Positions 61,112 through 64,000 of a DNA stretch of 64,000 nt are shown piece after piece. Below the pieces are notes generated by a model. That model had not been told where the DNA came from. It worked only from the letters and a program-made list of their open reading frames with translations, and did no database searches. This stretch comes from Streptomyces abikoensis (GTDB taxonomy: Bacteria; Actinomycetota; Actinomycetes; Streptomycetales; Streptomycetaceae), in assembly GCF_014648775.1 (NCBI RefSeq), contig NZ_BMRT01000009.1:186001-250000 (forward strand), given 5' to 3'. The number at the start of each line of letters is the position of its first letter. Position 1 is the stretch's first letter. Made by a program: the position numbers and the translations under genes.

Positions 61112-61516
61112 CTACCCCCGGCCCATCGCCCGCGTGACCGCGATCTCGATGACCACCCGGTCGGGATTCTCGCGCGGCACCCGCTCGTACCGCTCGGCAT
61201 AACGCCGCACCGCGTCGGCGACGGCATCCACCTCGGTGCGCACGACCGCGCGCCCCTCCAGCGTGGCCCAGCGCTTGCCCTGGTGCTGGGCCACGGCGAC
61301 GCGGGCACCCTCGGGGCCGGCCGCCTGGACGTTGGCGACCTTGCGGCTGCTCTTGTCGCAGATGACGCGGGCGATCCGCGTGTCCGGGTCGTACGTGACG
61401 CCGACGGGCACGACGTGCGGGGAGCCGTCGGGCCGCAGCGTGGTCAGCGTGCAGACGTGCCGCTCGCGCCAGAAGGCGAGGTAGGCGGGGTCGGGGTGGT
61501 GGAGGTCCTGGGCCAT
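61112..61516 (-). CDS. PPOX-class F420-dependent oxidoreductase
   Basis: 134 residues from ATG 61516. A split-barrel flavin/F420 protein: DPAYLAFWRERHVCTLTTLR, PDGSPHVVPVGVTYD and the RRYAERYERVPRENPDRVVI end match the F420-dependent Rv-type PPOX class. It reduces small substrates with F420H2; the physiological one is not known. Confidence 0.88.
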   Translation of the reverse strand: MAQDLHHPDPAYLAFWRERHVCTLTTLRPDGSPHVVPVGVTYDPDTRIARVICDKSSRKVANVQAAGPEGARVAVAQHQGKRWATLEGRAVVRTEVDAVADAVRRYAERYERVPRENPDRVVIEIAVTRAMGRG

Positions 61517-61615
61517 GGGGGGAGCGTAGTCCGAGGGCCGGCCCCGCCATGTAGCGGTGGCGGTGGGGGGTTCGGGCGGGTTCACTCGCAAGAGGGGACC
61601 CTCTCCCATTTTGGG

Positions 61616-61636
61616 GTTGAGTGGAATAGACTCAAC
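61616..61636. promoter_or_regulatory. HAIR site (HspR operator) at clpB
   Basis: GTTGAGT, 7 bp, ACTCAAC: one base in each arm differs from the perfect CTTGAGT/ACTCAAG at dnaK, and the two changes still pair. It lies 55 bp upstream of the clpB start, so clpB joins the HspR regulon. Confidence 0.88.
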
Positions 61637-61690
61637 TTATCGCACGTTCTCTCAGGCAAGACCCGCGAGTACAAGGAGGAGCCCGTCGCC

Positions 61691-64000
61691 GTGGATGCCG
61701 AGCTGACGAACAAGAGCCGGGAGGCGCTGAGCGCCGCTAGTGACCGTGCCGTGTCGGCCGGGCATGCCGACATGACGCCGGCGCACCTCCTGCTGGCGCT
61801 GCTGGCCGGCCGGGAGAACGAGAACGTGATGGATCTGCTGGCCGCCGTCGACGCGGACGCGGCCGCGCTGCGCGGCGGGGCGGAGCGGCTGCTGGCGGGG
61901 CTGCCGAGCGTCCAGGGGTCGACGGTGGCGCCGCCGCAGCCGGACCGTGAGCTGATGGCCGTCCTCGCGGACGCCACCGAGCGCGCCCGTGACCTGGGCG
62001 ACGAGTACATCTCGACCGAGCACCTGCTGATGGGCCTGGCCGCGCGCGGTGGCCGTGCGGGTGAGCTGCTGGCGGACCAGGGCGCGTCGGCCAAGAAGCT
62101 GCTGGAGGCGTTCGAGGCGGCCCGGGGCGGGCGCCGGGTGACGACGCCGGATCCCGAGGGCACGTACAAGGCGCTGGAGAAGTTCGGTACGGACTTCACG
62201 GCCGCCGCCCGTGACGGCAAGCTCGACCCCGTCATCGGCCGGGATCATGAGATCCGGCGCGTGGTGCAGGTGCTGTCGCGGCGGACGAAGAACAACCCCG
62301 TGCTCATCGGTGAGCCCGGCGTCGGCAAGACGGCCGTCGTCGAGGGGCTCGCGCAGCGGATAGTGAAGGGTGACGTTCCGGAGTCGCTGAAGAACAAGCG
62401 GCTGGTCGCGCTCGACCTGGGCGCGATGGTCGCGGGCGCGAAGTACCGGGGTGAGTTCGAGGAACGGCTGAAGACCGTTCTGGCGGAGATCAAGGCCAGT
62501 GACGGCCAGATCATCACCTTCATCGACGAGCTCCACACCGTCGTGGGCGCCGGCGCGGGCGGGGATTCCGCCATGGACGCGGGCAACATGCTCAAGCCCA
62601 TGCTGGCGCGCGGCGAGCTCCGCATGGTGGGTGCCACCACCCTCGACGAGTACCGGGAGCGGATCGAGAAGGATCCCGCGCTGGAGCGCCGCTTCCAGCA
62701 GGTGCTGGTGGCCGAGCCGTCCGTCGAGGACACCATCGCGATCCTGCGCGGCCTCAAGGGCCGCTACGAGGCGCACCACAAGGTGCAGATCGCCGACTCC
62801 GCGCTGGTGGCCGCCGCCACCCTCTCCGACCGGTACATCACCTCCCGCTTCCTGCCGGACAAGGCCATCGACCTCGTCGACGAGGCCGCGTCCCGGCTGC
62901 GCATGGAGATCGACTCCTCGCCGGTGGAGATCGACGAGCTCCAGCGCGCCGTCGACCGGCTGAAGATGGAGGAGCTGGCGCTGCGGAACGAGTCCGACGA
63001 GGCGAGCAAGGAGCGCCTGGCCAAGCTCCGCCGCGATCTGGCCGACAAGGAGGAGGAGCTGCGCGGCCTGACCGCCCGCTGGGAGAAGGAGAAGCAGTCC
63101 CTCAATCGCGTCGGTGAGCTCAAGGAGCGCCTGGACGACCTGCGGGTGCAGGCCGAGCGCGCCCAGCGCGACGGCGATTTCGACACCGCTTCCAAGCTGC
63201 TCTACGGGGAGATCCCCGCTGTGGAGCGGGAGCTGGAGGAGGCCGCGAAGGCGGAGGTGGAGGCCGAGCAGGAGGCCGCCGCCAAGGACCTCATGGTCAA
63301 GGAGGACGTCGGCCCGGACGACATCGCCGACGTCGTCGCCTCCTGGACCGGCATCCCCGCCGGCCGGCTGCTGGAGGGCGAGACGCAGAAGCTGCTGCGC
63401 ATGGAGGAGGAGCTGGGCAAGCGGCTGATCGGCCAGGCCGAGGCCGTGCGAGCCGTCTCCGACGCCGTGCGCCGCTCGCGCGCCGGGATCGCCGACCCCG
63501 ATCGCCCGACCGGCTCGTTCCTCTTCCTCGGCCCCACCGGTGTCGGCAAGACCGAGCTGGCCAAGGCGCTCGCCGACTTCCTCTTCGACGACGAGCGGGC
63601 GATGGTCCGCATCGACATGAGCGAGTACGGCGAGAAGCACTCCGTCGCCCGCCTGGTCGGCGCGCCCCCCGGCTACGTCGGCTACGAGGAGGGCGGCCAG
63701 CTCACCGAGGCCGTGCGCCGCCGCCCGTACACGGTGGTGCTGCTGGACGAGGTGGAGAAGGCCCACCACGAGGTCTTCGACATCCTCCTGCAGGTCCTCG
63801 ACGACGGCCGGCTCACCGACGGCCAGGGCCGAACGGTGGATTTCCGCAACACCATCCTCATCCTCACCTCCAACCTCGGCTCGGCCTTCCTGATGGACCC
63901 GCTGCTGAAGGAGGAGCAGAAGAAGGAGAAGGTGCTGGAGACCGTCCGCGCCTCCTTCCGCCCCGAATTCCTCAACCGTCTCGACGACACCGTCGTCTTC
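61691..64000 (+). CDS. clpB: ATP-dependent disaggregase ClpB, N-terminal 770 residues
   Basis: The frame runs open to the right edge, so about 100 residues are missing. Start GTG 61691 (VDAELTNKSREALSAASDRA) is preceded by GGAGGAG. Clp N domain (1-150), first AAA+ (Walker A GEPGVGKT, Walker B IITFIDELH), the coiled-coil middle domain (about 390-520, LKERLDDLRVQAERAQRDGD) that marks ClpB rather than ClpA/C, and second AAA+ (GPTGVGKT, VVLLDEVEKAH). Works with DnaK to dissolve aggregates. Confidence 0.97.
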   Translation, partial: MDAELTNKSREALSAASDRAVSAGHADMTPAHLLLALLAGRENENVMDLLAAVDADAAALRGGAERLLAGLPSVQGSTVAPPQPDRELMAVLADATERARDLGDEYISTEHLLMGLAARGGRAGELLADQGASAKKLLEAFEAARGGRRVTTPDPEGTYKALEKFGTDFTAAARDGKLDPVIGRDHEIRRVVQVLSRRTKNNPVLIGEPGVGKTAVVEGLAQRIVKGDVPESLKNKRLVALDLGAMVAGAKYRGEFEERLKTVLAEIKASDGQIITFIDELHTVVGAGAGGDSAMDAGNMLKPMLARGELRMVGATTLDEYRERIEKDPALERRFQQVLVAEPSVEDTIAILRGLKGRYEAHHKVQIADSALVAAATLSDRYITSRFLPDKAIDLVDEAASRLRMEIDSSPVEIDELQRAVDRLKMEELALRNESDEASKERLAKLRRDLADKEEELRGLTARWEKEKQSLNRVGELKERLDDLRVQAERAQRDGDFDTASKLLYGEIPAVERELEEAAKAEVEAEQEAAAKDLMVKEDVGPDDIADVVASWTGIPAGRLLEGETQKLLRMEEELGKRLIGQAEAVRAVSDAVRRSRAGIADPDRPTGSFLFLGPTGVGKTELAKALADFLFDDERAMVRIDMSEYGEKHSVARLVGAPPGYVGYEEGGQLTEAVRRRPYTVVLLDEVEKAHHEVFDILLQVLDDGRLTDGQGRTVDFRNTILILTSNLGSAFLMDPLLKEEQKKEKVLETVRASFRPEFLNRLDDTVVF

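Overview
High-GC actinomycete chromosome, almost certainly a Streptomyces. The support is strong G/C bias at third codon positions, two rodlin genes (aerial hyphae sheath proteins), a gamma-butyrolactone (A-factor type) signalling locus, an AfsR-type SARP regulator, HspR with its HAIR operators, mycothiol-linked enzymes, and WhiJ-like XRE/DUF397/ATPase families. It looks like chromosomal core interrupted by accessory and developmental segments.

Layout. 0-14.8 kb: mostly housekeeping or widely conserved genes. These are an MDMPI-type mycothiol enzyme (cut by the left edge), a nitrilase-superfamily hydrolase, an NHL/thioredoxin protein, a DUF4232 lipoprotein, an M18 aminopeptidase, a large acyl-CoA dehydrogenase, an SseB-like protein, a secreted serine protease, a broken pirin gene, a DUF2278 protein, a PAS/GAF/PP2C/ATPase signalling protein and aspS. 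14.8-25 kb: a receiver-like fragment, a lectin protein without signal peptide, metG, a small DUF7848 pair, a secreted protein, a two-component system, a vWA protein and a carotenoid oxygenase. 25-32.4 kb: two paralogous membrane-anchored esterases, then an AfsA-type butyrolactone synthase, a HAD protein, an SDR and an ArpA/ScbR-type receptor, followed by a second TetR whose upstream region carries four copies of one operator-like motif. 32.6-38.8 kb: a developmental-looking stretch with a small HTH protein, two rodlins with histidine-rich tails, a small unknown protein, an XRE regulator and an operon of two near-duplicate peptides, a PqqD-like/M50 membrane metalloprotease and a secreted cysteine-containing protein. 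38.9-44.6 kb: an AbiEii-like protein and a divergent Ser/Thr kinase-AfsR-like pair. 44.6-48.5 kb: a small arsenic-resistance segment (arsR-acr3-arsC) plus small genes, bracketed by a 53-bp perfect direct repeat made of the 3' end and terminator of tRNA-Gly(CCC). 48.8-64 kb: core again, with dcd, a phosphoribosyltransferase, Yip1 and MarR proteins, an EtfD-like Fe-S membrane protein, dnaK-grpE-dnaJ-hspR, a WhiJ-like trio, an Imm5-like protein, a PPOX/F420 protein and clpB (cut by the right edge).

How the parts connect. The dnaK operon and clpB each carry a HAIR site and form the HspR regulon. The acyl-CoA dehydrogenase and the EtfD-like protein could serve the same fatty-acid beta-oxidation electron chain. 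The butyrolactone synthase, SDR and receptor form a self-contained quorum-sensing module with a candidate ARE site before the receptor gene. The most novel-looking unit is the peptide/M50 protease operon at 35.26-38.78 kb. It has tandem 17-19 bp palindromes at its promoter, a divergent XRE regulator, and two peptides that are nearly identical in their N-terminal two thirds but vary at alternating residues in the C-terminal third.

Limits. All calls were made by reading the sequence. No homology search, structure prediction or promoter mapping was run. Start codons were chosen from ribosome-binding sites and remembered family start points.
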